From Cristatella mucedo (taxonomy: Eukaryota > Bryozoa > Phylactolaemata > Cristatellidae), in contig WPIO01000349.1 in NCBI GenBank assembly GCA_009760855.2, positions 1 through 64,000 on the forward strand: a stretch of 64,000 nt of DNA, written 5' to 3'. The position numbers were made by a program, and so were the translations under genes. This document shows, piece by piece, positions 44,760 to 54,643 of this stretch; the first letter of the stretch is position 1, and each line of letters opens with the position of its first letter. Below the pieces are notes generated by a model. The model was not told the origin of the DNA. It was given only the letters and a program-made list of their open reading frames with translations, and made no database searches.

Positions 44760-45660
44760 TTCTAGACGCAGACTCCGACGTGAGCATGCCAGTTGCCTGG
44801 CGATTTTCTGTCTGAGTAGTGAATGCTTTGTATGCATGCCTTCACCGGAGGCTGGTATGCTTGGGAAGCAGCAGCTGCTGCTGCTGCGACCAGGGATCTC
44901 TGCTTCCGGTAGCTGTAAAAATCGTACAGCTGATTAAGCAACTGTCTTGTGCTACTGCGACTGGGGCGGCCATTCAGGCTGTCCAATAGAGTTGTAACTG
45001 GGTAAAGGTTTCTATTAAGGCTCTGTACAGACCACATATTATGTACAGTGTCATTAACCACCAAGCCAAACTAACGATGCCCAGAATCATCACTGTAAAG
45101 TGGCTAATAGCATGCATGGTTTTGATATTTTGATGCAGTCAATCATGTAATGATATTGTCTTACACAAGTCAAGTCGCACAAAAATTAACCTCACTTTCT
45201 TCAATTGTCCTCCGGGTCAATTGTAAGTTGCTATCAGCTGTTGAATGTCACCATCACTGTGCCTGGGACTGCTGATGAGGCTGTTTAATGAAGTTTCGAA
45301 TCAGGTGGATATAAATTTGTTTTTTATAGGATATAGATATATGTTTTCTAAAGCACTATGCATATTATTATCATGCTTTATTTGCAGTATATGTAAAATG
45401 CCTAGAAAGAGATTAAGTTATTTTAGGGTGCTATATAATGTATGTATTATTAATATTACTAACTACTGATTATCATTCTTATTTCCTTTTCACCAGGGAG
45501 GCACCAAGGTGTACAGAATCAAAAGCTGCAGTGAGCCAGATAAGAGACCATATACTTGAGATTTATTTGGATTCCTTCAACCACTTCCAAATTGGTCCAT
45601 CCATTTGTGACATCTCGTCTCGACTTCTGTAAGTCTCTGCTTGCTGGTTGAGTTCATTGA
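44760..45660 (+). repeat. Diverged segmental duplicate D, copy 1
   Basis: Aligns by eye with 61460-62330. Shared phrases include GCATGCATGCCTTCACCGGA with a CTG run, TCTGCTTCCGGTAGCTG, TCAGCTGTTGAATGTCACCA, a LINE-B-like tail (about 45370-45470) and GAGCCAGATAAGAGACCATA. The right end contains KLVHPFVTSRLDFCKSLLAG, a LINE-B reverse-transcriptase piece, so the duplicate includes or is an older LINE relative. On the minus strand both copies show similar open frames (SQAYQPPVKACIQSIHYSD here). Confidence 0.65.
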
Positions 45661-46117
45661 AAAGATTTATTTCATAACCGTAATTTACAAATTCTGTCAT
45701 TAATTTTTCTTGTATCTTCTTCCTAAACCAAAAAACGTCTAAGAACTATGAGTTAGGCATTTCTTCTTTTTTTACTTTCTAATCTTAGTTGAGACTACCA
45801 GCCACCCTGCTCACTCTTTACACAGTAAGTCACGTGACTGCCATTTCCTACTTGTTGTTTTAAGGTAGATTTTCAGCTAAGGAGCTCAAATATGTAGCTG
45901 CATACCTAGAAGGACATTGTAAGTAAAATTTGTATCGTGTGGAATTTTACATGAGCTGGGCTTGACTACACATAAATCTAAGTTCTGGAGAACACCTTAT
46001 CTTGAACTCTGATCAAAGCCTAGGTGGCAGCTCTGATTTTGGCCTATACAATTATCACAGGCATTTAGTAGTGACAAAGAATGTAACATCATGTCAAACT
46101 ATGTTGCTTGGTTTGCA
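45661..46117. other. Unassigned DNA
   Basis: Nothing recognised before the TA microsatellite. Confidence 0.35.
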
Positions 46118-46292
<175 letters not shown>

Positions 46293-46494
46293 TTTGTACC
46301 CTTTCTGATTTCATGCCCCGTTCTAGTTAAAGGTCAAGCGCTTCGACCACTAAGCTTCGATCTATCTGCCTGTCAGCTGACAATAATTCAGTCGTAGTCG
46401 TGATTCTTTTTCACTGCTAGACAGGGGACAGCAGCAACGTTACTAGCTGTTGCAACAGCAGCTGCCTGGCACCTTCGTTCAATTGATCAAATAA

Positions 46495-46585
46495 ACAATG
46501 CCTAGTAAGTAATGTAAGGCACCCCGACAGAGACTGAGTTATCTGAGGGCTCTTTATCAAGTGTATTATTAGTAATAGTCGTCGT
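46495..46585 (+). mobile_element. LINE-B 3'-tail fragment
   Basis: GACAGAGACTGAGTTATCTG, AGGGCTCTTTATCAAGTGTA and a short ATT tail. About 90 bases remain. Confidence 0.7.
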
Positions 46586-47223
46586 ATATCCATAGCTAAG
46601 CAGCCTGTGTTTTTTATCGTATGGGCAAGAAGCATAAGCGTTTGCATGCGAGAATCCAGCCCTGTAGCTAACTATTTAGAAACCACTTCAAGGTCAGAGG
46701 CAACTTAGGTATTTGATATAAAGGATTGCTTACGGTAGAGCTTTAACAGTTAATTTCTAGAATTATGTTAACTGCTCGAAAGCACCGGATGTGAATGTTG
46801 CTTTGCATTTTTCTCTCGTATCAAGCTTGCATCCGTAGCCTTGCATTGTGTTGCTCATGATCCCCACCCCTCCGAAGATTAATGAGCGATCGATGGAAGA
46901 GATCAAGTCAGGGCAGACTGGAAGTTATTGCAGATCGGTATTTAAATTCCAACGAGTCAGCTGAGGGGAGAACCTTGCTTTCCCTTAAACTGACCTAGCG
47001 ATGTGATCGGAGGTCTTGATCTAACTGGGACTAAAAAATATATGTTATTCTAGAATATCGATATTAAACAAGCAACGAGCGCTGGGAGTGTACTGTCCTC
47101 AGCCGGCTGAGCGTTACCGTGCTGAACGATAGCACGGTTGCTTCTCTTCTCTGAGAACTGGCCCCAAACCTTGGGGCTGCCTCACACAGTGTCGCTTATG
47201 CATAGTTTCCGAAGGAGCTTCCA
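46586..47223. other. Unassigned DNA, possibly an R2-like LINE 3' UTR
   Basis: Downstream (minus strand) of the endonuclease frame at 47224. No tail or repeat could be defined. Confidence 0.3.
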
Positions 47224-47632
47224 TTATGCAACTTTGATGCCAAGGGCATCAAGGCATCGCTGATTTACCGAGTACCAAGATCCGAGTTCTCCTACGATAA
47301 ATGGTAGGACTGAGGCTGATGCCCGACCCTGGGACCGGAAGTCGAGTACTGTGTCTTCATATTTCGTCATCTTCCGATCAGCGGCTTTCACCAAGGCAGC
47401 CTCGTCGTGGCTGAACGGGACCACCACATCGATGATGATCGTGGTTGTCTCAACGTCGATATTAGGCTTGAAAACACGTGTAGGCTCATAAGTCGAATTT
47501 TTCGCATACAAGTGTGAAAGTAAACAATCAGAATAGGTGTCCAAACGATTTGCAATTTTGACATTCGGCATCATGGGCTGGGCTGAGCATCTGCAACAAT
47601 CTGGCATGTTAGCAATATGAATCACCTGTAAA
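47224..47632 (-). mobile_element. C-terminal endonuclease of an R2-like non-LTR retrotransposon
   Basis: The minus-strand frame of about 133 codons reads VIHIANMPDCCRCSAQ, then FKPNIDVETTTIIIDVVVPF, AADRKMTKYEDTV and LPFIVGELGSWYSVNQRCLD. This resembles the C-terminal restriction-like endonuclease of R2/NeSL-type LINEs: a His/Cys cluster, a P-D...D-V catalytic-type pair (PN here, D in IIIDV), a Lys-x-x-Lys-Tyr stretch and a conserved G-x-x-GSW. It lacks the reverse transcriptase, which would lie upstream at above 47640, where a stop precedes the frame. It is an isolated relic of a lineage different from LINE-A and LINE-B. Confidence 0.65.
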
Positions 47633-47640
47633 CCAGGGTA

Positions 47641-48463
47641 GTAGTTAATTTATGGCCTCAAAGCTTTGCTGCTTTTCAAATAAGCATCAATCTTAGACTC
47701 GGCTCACTGCCTGCACATCAATCGGATTACTTAAGGGTCAACATGTTATGAGCACCTTGTTGGATGATGACTATTGCGGTAGGTAACTGGAGACTTAAAA
47801 ATACTGCCATCCCCGATGAGCAAATCAGGCCTCACAAAGTGTCCTTGTTTTCGTTGTCAATGGTGCTGCCGGGGTAAGCAGGCCCTCGGTGCCATAAGGT
47901 CTGGCCTCAATGAACTCAGTTCTCGCAAGGTACTGAGTTCTCTGGACAGAAAAGCATCACGTAGTGGCTGTGCATAGACCCATTGGAAGGTGGTGATGTC
48001 ACCACTGCACGTTAAGCGTTGCTCTTGCGTTTCTTTTTATCCATGGGATTTATAACCCACATTTGAAAGAATTTCAAATGCTTGAAATTCTTCAAAGTGC
48101 TTTTAATTTAATTAGAATGATATTGCCTTCTTACATGACAATCACTCCACCACTAAATATTGATCTGGAATTTTTACCGGCTTTTCAGAAAGCTGGAACT
48201 TACCCTGAATGTGGCTAGTGCCATTATTTTCTTCCTCCTCGTCAATTCCGTCCTTCTCCTCCTACTTCCCTTCCTCCTCATCTTGCTGCCACAGCTTCTC
48301 CTGGGTGTTTTCATGTTCGATGGAACCGGTGGCTGCCAAAGGTCGGTATACACAAATGATTGGACCCAACCAAGAACTTGAGGAATATGTTCGTGTTTAC
48401 TTTATTTATATATGACGTCAACTCATAAAATGTCGTGACGTCTTTCAGGAGTGATAACAGTAT
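47641..48463. other. Unassigned DNA
   Basis: The frame at 48160-48381 is leucine-rich because of a CTCCT-rich tract (about 48230-48300) and has no recognised family. Nothing else is visible. Confidence 0.35.
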
Positions 48464-48608
48464 AAGAATAATAATAATAGATTTGATAAAGCACCCTCAG
48501 AAAACTCAGTCTCTTTCTAAGGGCTTTATAATTGCTGCAAAGAAAGCACGATCGATTGGTTATTGTCAGCATGTTCAATAAACGACAAGAATTACATGGT
48601 GATGACCT
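48464..48608 (-). mobile_element. LINE-B 3' fragment, antisense
   Basis: Reversed ATT tail, TTTGATAAAGCACCCTCAGA, CTCTTTCTAAGGGCTTTATA and UTR up to GACAAGAATTACATGGTGAT. Confidence 0.8.
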
Positions 48609-48769
48609 TGCATCATTTTAGTCATTCCTAAAGCTGCATCTGCCAGGTTCAGCTTGGCCTTCGCCTCAGAGAACGTCTCTTTTTGTTTTGAAATACTTTG
48701 AATAGGTGCATGTGCACGAATCAGCTCATACGTCATGCAAAGGCTCTGCCTTGTGCTGCTGCTAACTAA

Positions 48770-48925
48770 CCTTGTCCTCCCTCTTTTATGTGATGCGATT
48801 GTTGGATTCGCTGTGATTTCCATCTTTTGGGTAATGAGGGCAAACCTGCTGCCCTACTTACCTGTGCCAGCATCGACCTACCAGCCCCATTGCCAGGACC
48901 TAAGAAGAGGTTATCGGAAGGTAAG
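48770..48925 (+). pseudogene. Decayed duplicate of ROCO linker exon 3 and its flanks
   Basis: The segment aligns with 9655-9820, including the upstream intron (GATGCGATTGTTGGATTCGC). The exon counterpart at 48831-48920 is also 90 bases, keeps the frame (NEGKPAALLTCASID, LPAPLPGPKKRLSE) and the donor GAAG|GTAAGC. The acceptor CAG has become TTG, so it could not be spliced as in the parent. A LINE-A is inserted immediately after. It marks a second, broken ROCO-like locus. Confidence 0.8.
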
Positions 48926-49268
48926 CTTTGAGAAGCTTTAGCTCTGCAGGTCCTAGACTGTGGAACTCGCTCCCACAATTCTTACGCAACTACAACTACT
49001 CTCCTACTGCTTACTATGGCACATCTTTTTCAGCGGTCCTGAGCTGCTACTTCTATGCTACTCACTACCTCAACTGCTCTCCAGACTCTGCTATGCTTCC
49101 CAATTTCTCTTTGTTGCGTGAGACGAAGTCTGTTGGCAACCGAATGCGCACCGAAAGCCGCTTAGGTTGTGAGTGTGCTATACAAAAACTCTCCTGCGTA
49201 ACATCCACATAGTCTTTATGACTTTGTGGAGTTACAGATGGAGATAAATTACACTACATTACATTACA
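48926..49268 (+). mobile_element. LINE-A 3' fragment, sense
   Basis: Reads RSFSSAGPRLWNSLPQFLRN through LRETKSVGNRMRTESRLGCE and a 3' UTR to a TTACATT tail at about 49250-49268. The open frame is intact apart from the end. Confidence 0.9.
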
Positions 49269-49918
49269 TGTCTAGCAATAGAATAGTCATTCGACACGTT
49301 TCCATCAGCAAGTGCTTTATCGTGTATCTACTTTCGAACCTATTAGTATGCTTGGGTACACGTGGGTGAGTGCAGAGTCATCGGTGTGCCAACAACTACT
49401 AGTTTACTGACCAGTCTTTGTATTTGCAGATACGGGCATGTTAATTCCATGAAATGGTCTTTGTTCACACCATGTTAGGTACTGCCCTGACCAAAGAACT
49501 CTCGGATCTATCTCGGAAACTATCTCGGATCCTGAATTCGACTTTTCTAAAATCATAGTTTTAGACAGACCAGTTTATCTTTAATGTACGGGCGTAAAAA
49601 AAATTACTCATTAAGTTAGGTGTGTGCCTGTATTTAAGCGGTATGTAGAGGTATTTGCAGATATGGGTATGTTCATACCGTGCAGTCAGTGTGTGCCCAT
49701 AGTCCAGCGTGTTTTGGCTATCGGTTTATGTAGGTGCATGTGAGTGTGCATGGAGGGCGCATGCAATCGTGCACCCATAACATTTGACTTAGTTCTACCG
49801 GTGTTTCATTTTGAGTCACTGCTAATCCAGCTCACGAGACAGCGGTATTTCATGCTGTCGACATACGGTTTGATCGGTGAAGTATAAGAAAAAACTCCCC
49901 ATATCTTGTTATTACTTA
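49269..49918. other. Unassigned DNA
   Basis: Nothing recognised; GTGCATGTGAG-type low complexity occurs at about 49730-49750. Confidence 0.35.
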
Positions 49919-50112
49919 GCAAGCTACACGGAGACAGACAGACGGAGGGAGATAGACGGAGACAGACGGACGGAGGGAGATAGACGGAGACAGACAGACG
50001 GAGACATAAAGACGGAGACGGACAGACGGCGAAAAACAGACGGAGACGGACGGACGAAGACAGACAGACAGAGACAGGTAGACAGAGACTGACAGACAGA
50101 GACAGACAGTAC
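49919..50112. repeat. GACAGACGGA-type minisatellite
   Basis: Imperfect 6-10-base units built from GGAGA, CAGA and CGGA over about 190 bases. Long frames on both strands here are products of the repeat. Confidence 0.9.
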
Positions 50113-51150
50113 GCCAATCTAGTGTAGTCTGAATTATCGTCGCGAACGGGCACAGAACGCTAGCCGACGAGCAACACCACCAGTTTATTTCACCTACACA
50201 CGGAGCAGGGCAAAGCAGGACTCTCCTCGCCTCTTTCGCCCACATGAGTCCCCGACCCCCAGTCAAAACAACCACTAATAGCTCGTCCCGGCTGCTTACC
50301 ACATCGAGTGTCGAAGCCCACTCGTAAAGCGATCAGGACCAGTGTCATCAATTAAATAAAACCACATCGAGTACATGCACTCTGATGCAAAAAGGCCCCA
50401 CTGCAGGCCGAAGTTGCTGTGGTTGCTACTCCGATCGGATATTCGGATTAGTTTATTATATCTTAATCCTATAGTTGGGTATTGCATGTGAAAATATTTA
50501 TAATGCCATCGGTAGTTATCTATAGACAGTCTATAGTTATTAGTATCTATAAAAAGTGTGTATGATTCCGCCCACAACGAATTTTATATGATCTCCCTTA
50601 TATGGCCAGCCAAAGAGACATCATGCTTCTGTGTTATCTCTTCTGGGGAAGCACATTCCTCCACAGTTGATAGAATTATTTTTGCAGGTCGGCTATTGAT
50701 ATGAGCCGATCACAGAGCACTATCGATCTTGTGATATGCTCTATAGTATTTCTATGGACTCTAGATCAGGTGAAAGAACTGGCCACTAATTAAGCGACAT
50801 CAGATTCGTCAAGAACAGTGCTGGTCTGCCTGGCCGGTACGTTAACGTTTTTTAGCTTTCTGTAGAATGTACATAAACCAGCGGGATATTTGAGGATTAA
50901 ATCTGTCCTGCTAACCAAAGCAGCTTCTTTAAGGTACTTTTTAAAAGTTTGGTGTAGTCCTGTAACAGTTGCACATCTAGTCTCCATCTAATCCCTGATC
51001 TGAACCTCTAAATGGTTATGGGATGATATCAACATGAGACTAAGGCTTGGGGCAAATGAGACTGAGGCGGGGAAATGAGACTCAAAAAGCGGGCGGGGGG
51101 GAGGTTAGACCTGTAGGGCTCGTGGGCCCTCGACGGTAGTTTGACGAAGA
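50113..51150. other. Unassigned DNA
   Basis: A minus-strand frame at 50790-50987 (TFKKYLKEAALVSRTDLILK) looks somewhat protein-like but has no assignable family. A G run occurs at about 51095-51103. Nothing else is recognised. Confidence 0.3.
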
Positions 51151-51154
51151 GTGA

Positions 51155-51345
51155 AGCCCCCACAAGCGAGTTGTTGCGTTGTTGACGACGGCAGTATTAT
51201 ATCGCATACAGGCAACACGGGCGAGTTCGCATACATACTGATGTAATAGCCATAGTGCTTGCTTCTCCAGAGCACGTATTGATAAGAGAGGAGAGACTGG
51301 ATAGCATGCCTTCAGGCCAATACAGAGGCAGACAGTGAATTAAGC
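51155..51345 (+). repeat. Dispersed repeat R1, copy 2
   Basis: Aligned by eye with 27537-27760 (CCCACAAGCGAGTTGTTGCG, ATCGCATACAGGCAA, CAATACAGAGGCAGACAG). Same strand as copy 1. Confidence 0.5.
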
Positions 51346-51607
51346 GGCGAGGAACACACCACGTGCCGGCAAGGAGCTTGCCAGTTGGATGAACGGAAGA
51401 TCGGCTGCGGAACCAGGTGACGGCGATGACACGCCCACAGACCTCCATCTGTAGCCGACTGTTGCAGCAAAACTCAGGCTCTGTGGAATTTCTTAGCTAA
51501 GGAAGAGATAGCACAAAAGTTGATGGTCTCTATACATGGTCAAATAAGAGATGTCGCAAAGAATCCCGGTGGGGCGACCTTGCACTAAGCACGTAAATAG
51601 TTAAAAG

Positions 51608-51708
51608 CAGTGGTTCTCAACCTGTAAGTCGCCATTCCTTTGGGGGGTCGCCACAACATGAGGAACTGTATTGAAAGGTCGTGGCATTAGGAAGGTTGAG
51701 AACCACTT
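51608..51708 (+). mobile_element. Very short hAT-type MITE with SPIN-like ends
   Basis: The left end CAGTGGTTCTCAACCTG and the right end GGTTGAGAACCACT form a 15-base inverted repeat. The body contains GGGGGGTCGCCACAACATGA, GGAACTGTATTGAAAGGTCG and TGGCATTAGGAAGG, which from memory closely match the terminal region of SPIN-type hAT transposons of vertebrates. Only about 100 bases are left, so it is an internally deleted, non-autonomous copy. A clear 8-base target duplication was not found. Confidence 0.75.
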
Positions 51709-51731
51709 ACTTGGAGCATGCCTGTTTGATT

Positions 51732-51812
51732 TTGGACTGTCAATATTTTCCAATACACCTCGAATCTGATTTCGGACTGTCAATATTTTCCAAAGCACCT
51801 CGCATCTACTGT
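51732..51812. repeat. Tandem pair of 40-bp units
   Basis: GGACTGTCAATATTTTCCAA occurs at 51734 and 51774, each followed by a CACCTCG-containing segment. A related string, reversed, occurs near 53855. Confidence 0.85.
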
Positions 51813-51829
51813 ATGCAAGGGGTCATAGA

Positions 51830-51971
51830 AAATCTGCTCATTAGCCAAACACATTGGCAGCCTCAGCAGCTGGGACATTGTAGGGAGATTCTGTACAACG
51901 GAATTTAAGCCGCAAGCCTCTATTTTCAGGGTTTTCAGGTTGCACTTAACATTTTTCACCGTTTTAGCCAT
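51830..51971 (-). pseudogene. Possible LRR fragment
   Basis: The minus-strand frame from ATG 51971 reads CNLKTLKIEACGLNSVVQNL, then PTMSQLLRLPMCLANEQI. LKTLKIEACGL fits the LxxLxLxxCxL repeat pattern and the next repeat fits with one extra residue. It is short, has no visible splice sites, and could be chance. Confidence 0.35.
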
Positions 51972-52487
51972 TTAGTATCACACTGCTCGGCTGCAGGCGA
52001 AAGCTCTTGTTCTTTGATTGGTTTGGTCTTTCCACAAAAAGGCTATTGATTCTACATGGGAAACGTTTGCTCACCGGCTGATAAGCCAGAAGCTCTAAAT
52101 GCTCAACCATATACGAGGGCGAGCCTGGGCATTGTTTCTCAAGTTTCGACCGATTAACTTCCAGCATTGTCTGCTTTACCTGCGATTTAAGCTGAAAATC
52201 CTTAATTCTTAGTAAATCATGGAAACTCCTATTTCGTGGCTGCCTAATCAGAAAAAGTCAGCAAGATTGAGCGAGCAGTTGGCCGTATAAGCAAAGTGTT
52301 TTCTACTCTTTGAGGCTGCTCTATACGGAAAGATCGAGTCTCCTGAAAGCGACGCCCCTCCTTTCCACCACCACTCAGTGCCTGCTGCTTTGAGTAGCAT
52401 GTCTCCATCTTCAGCACCGTCTAACTTTGGATCTTAATTCTATCCGTTGCTCTAGTCAACTGAGGTCACCGCTAGCTGCGGCCACTT

Positions 52488-52643
52488 TCAAAACGACGGC
52501 AAAGTGCTCAAATCTTCATGCTTGACAAATAGTTTAAACTCGTTATAATCTTTGGGTTTGTTTGATGAATATATGGAGCTAAATATGAAGAAAATGCTAA
52601 CGATTGCTCCGAGGATAAAAAACGTGGCTATTTTTCTGTAAAT
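52488..52643 (-). CDS. Type II membrane-anchor exon (copy 2), partial
   Basis: From the minus-strand ATG at 52643 the frame reads MIYRKIATFFILGAIVSIFF then IFSSIYSSNKPKDYNEFKL, ending at a stop at 52488. A 5-residue basic start, about 20 hydrophobic residues and a polar segment suggest a signal anchor with a lumenal stem, as in Golgi enzymes. No catalytic exon follows in view. The region 52458-52740 is homologous to 10180-10445, where the equivalent frame is shorter. The paralogy supports this being derived from a real gene. Confidence 0.45.
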   Translation of the reverse strand: MYRKIATFFILGAIVSIFFIFSSIYSSNKPKDYNEFKLFVKHEDLSTLPSF

Positions 52644-52744
52644 CATGCTTCTCTGCGACTGCTTGGTCTCGAAAATGCCTACTACAGGGCACAAGCCTCT
52701 TGAGAAAAAGCAGAGGCAGCACAAACCAAGTGGTTTCTACTGTG

Positions 52745-54518
52745 GATTCCAGCTAATTTTGAGCAGCTTGGGTGACCAGGGATGACGTTTATAGTGTAAG
52801 CACGGTTTTGATAAATGAGCCAAGGCCTGAATGCTATCTCTACATTTGGGAGCCGACCAGCATGCAGTGTAGTTCTTATTGGCTTTAAGTTATTATTTAC
52901 CAGACACTAAACTGCCACATAGCAATCCGGTTGCTTAAAAATATCTGGCGATATCTTCATTCGTAGGGACCGTGAGCTTTAGTCAATAGATTTTTTTGTT
53001 GACCATTGTATGTCGCGATGCAACGTTTCTGCCGTTGGCTACGATTCCTCAAAGGCAACTTTATACGGCCACAACGAGCTCCTTAGGTCCTGTTATGTGC
53101 TGCATATTTTCAGCCTTACCGACGTCGATCAAACCTGGCCTTCTTGTATTTTCTATATCGTAAATTAATTGAATTGTGTAAGCCGGATTAGTTTGGTTAT
53201 TATTTTTCACCCACCTGCAAGGGCTCCGGCGACGGTCAGGCTACTCTTAAAAAGAAATTCAAAAAATCACAAGTCAAGCGATATTGGCAACTTGGAAAAA
53301 AACAAAATTCTGCATGCAATGAAGTACTCCATTCAGAATAATACACAAGCTAAATTGAACAAGAAGAAATCGTTGTAAGCCTTATACCGATTTTCCAACG
53401 AAACTTGGCTTCCTGGAAACGGTAACAAAGGATTATCCCAGGAACGAACGACCAGCTAATGACAGCTTGTAAATAGACTGCCAGTTCGAAGACCACGCTC
53501 AGTGTGGTTATATTGAGATTATTGTGCTGTCGTTGGATTATGGGCTGTGGCGATTTATGGCAATGGTATATAAGTCACGGCTCGGCAAAGGCCCAGGGAG
53601 TCAGTTCGAGGACGCCGGGCGGGCAGTCACATACTGGCCAGCTGCTGCGTCCATGTGAATAAACGTCTTTGAGCCAGCTTCAGTGTTTCGTGTGGTATCG
53701 CGTACCAGCAGGCATAGTGTAAGCAGGTACATGCACACATAGAACAAATCACGAAAGCCTACCAAAATGCTGTTGACAATCCTGTCTCATCTGAGAGCAT
53801 CAATGGGGCCCGATCGACTGTCTGATTGGGCCTTGTTAAGCATAAAGATGAAAAAACTGGAAAATATTGACAATCAAACTGCAATGGACCAGTTTGCCAA
53901 GTTAAAGGCCAAAACAATACACTGAAGTTACAGCTGCGATGTCTACCTTGTACCTGTAATACAGTTAATAAAACTTTCTCTACTCGGTATGTTGCAAGGG
54001 TGCGTTTTTTGTACTTCTTCTGTGGTGGAGCTAGTTTGCAGCAATTTTTGAAGTGGTGGGGGAGCCATTTGTAGCTTTGACCCCGAATGCCGAAAGGTCT
54101 CACTGGGCCTCTGGCTGACATCTAGACATTTGGTGGATTGCAAAAACTCACACTGGTGTTCTTATAGTGCCCAACCTTGAGCAGAAAAAAAGCAAGTGCT
54201 AAGCATTTCTACAGATTCGGGCAGGAACTGCATCCCATTCTTTCAGTTGAATGAAATGGGTCTGACCTTTGCCCTGACCTTTACAGAGCTCTTCCTCGCT
54301 TTAGTGCAAGCTCTGCAACTGCTCCGATTACACACTGATTTCCCTGTAAAGCTCCTAGTTTTGTCCAAACTGACAACCAAAGAGTGGAGAATGGAGTGGT
54401 TGCTCTATTTATACAACCGTTCAAAATGGTATAGGATACAGTGGGCAGTGTTAGCACAACCGTAGCGAACAGAGAATTCCCACCTAGGCCCCCCATACGA
54501 GTAGTAGAGATGGTATCA
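52745..54518. other. Mostly unassigned DNA with a possible LTR-like stretch
   Basis: Between about 53374 and 53720 there is a TATATAAG box (about 53567) and, about 90 bases later, GTGAATAAACG, a promoter/polyadenylation pairing like that of a short LTR. The termini and target duplication could not be fixed. The minus-strand frame 53759-54121 has no known domain. Confidence 0.3.

Positions 54519-54643
<125 letters not shown>

Noticed and set aside
49806-50302. Cys/Ser/Leu-rich minus-strand frames
   Set aside because: They are readings of the GACAGACGGA minisatellite.
53374-53720. A fourth solo LTR
   Set aside because: TATA box and polyadenylation-like signal are present, but no TG...CA termini with matching target duplications could be fixed, and there is no second copy in the window.
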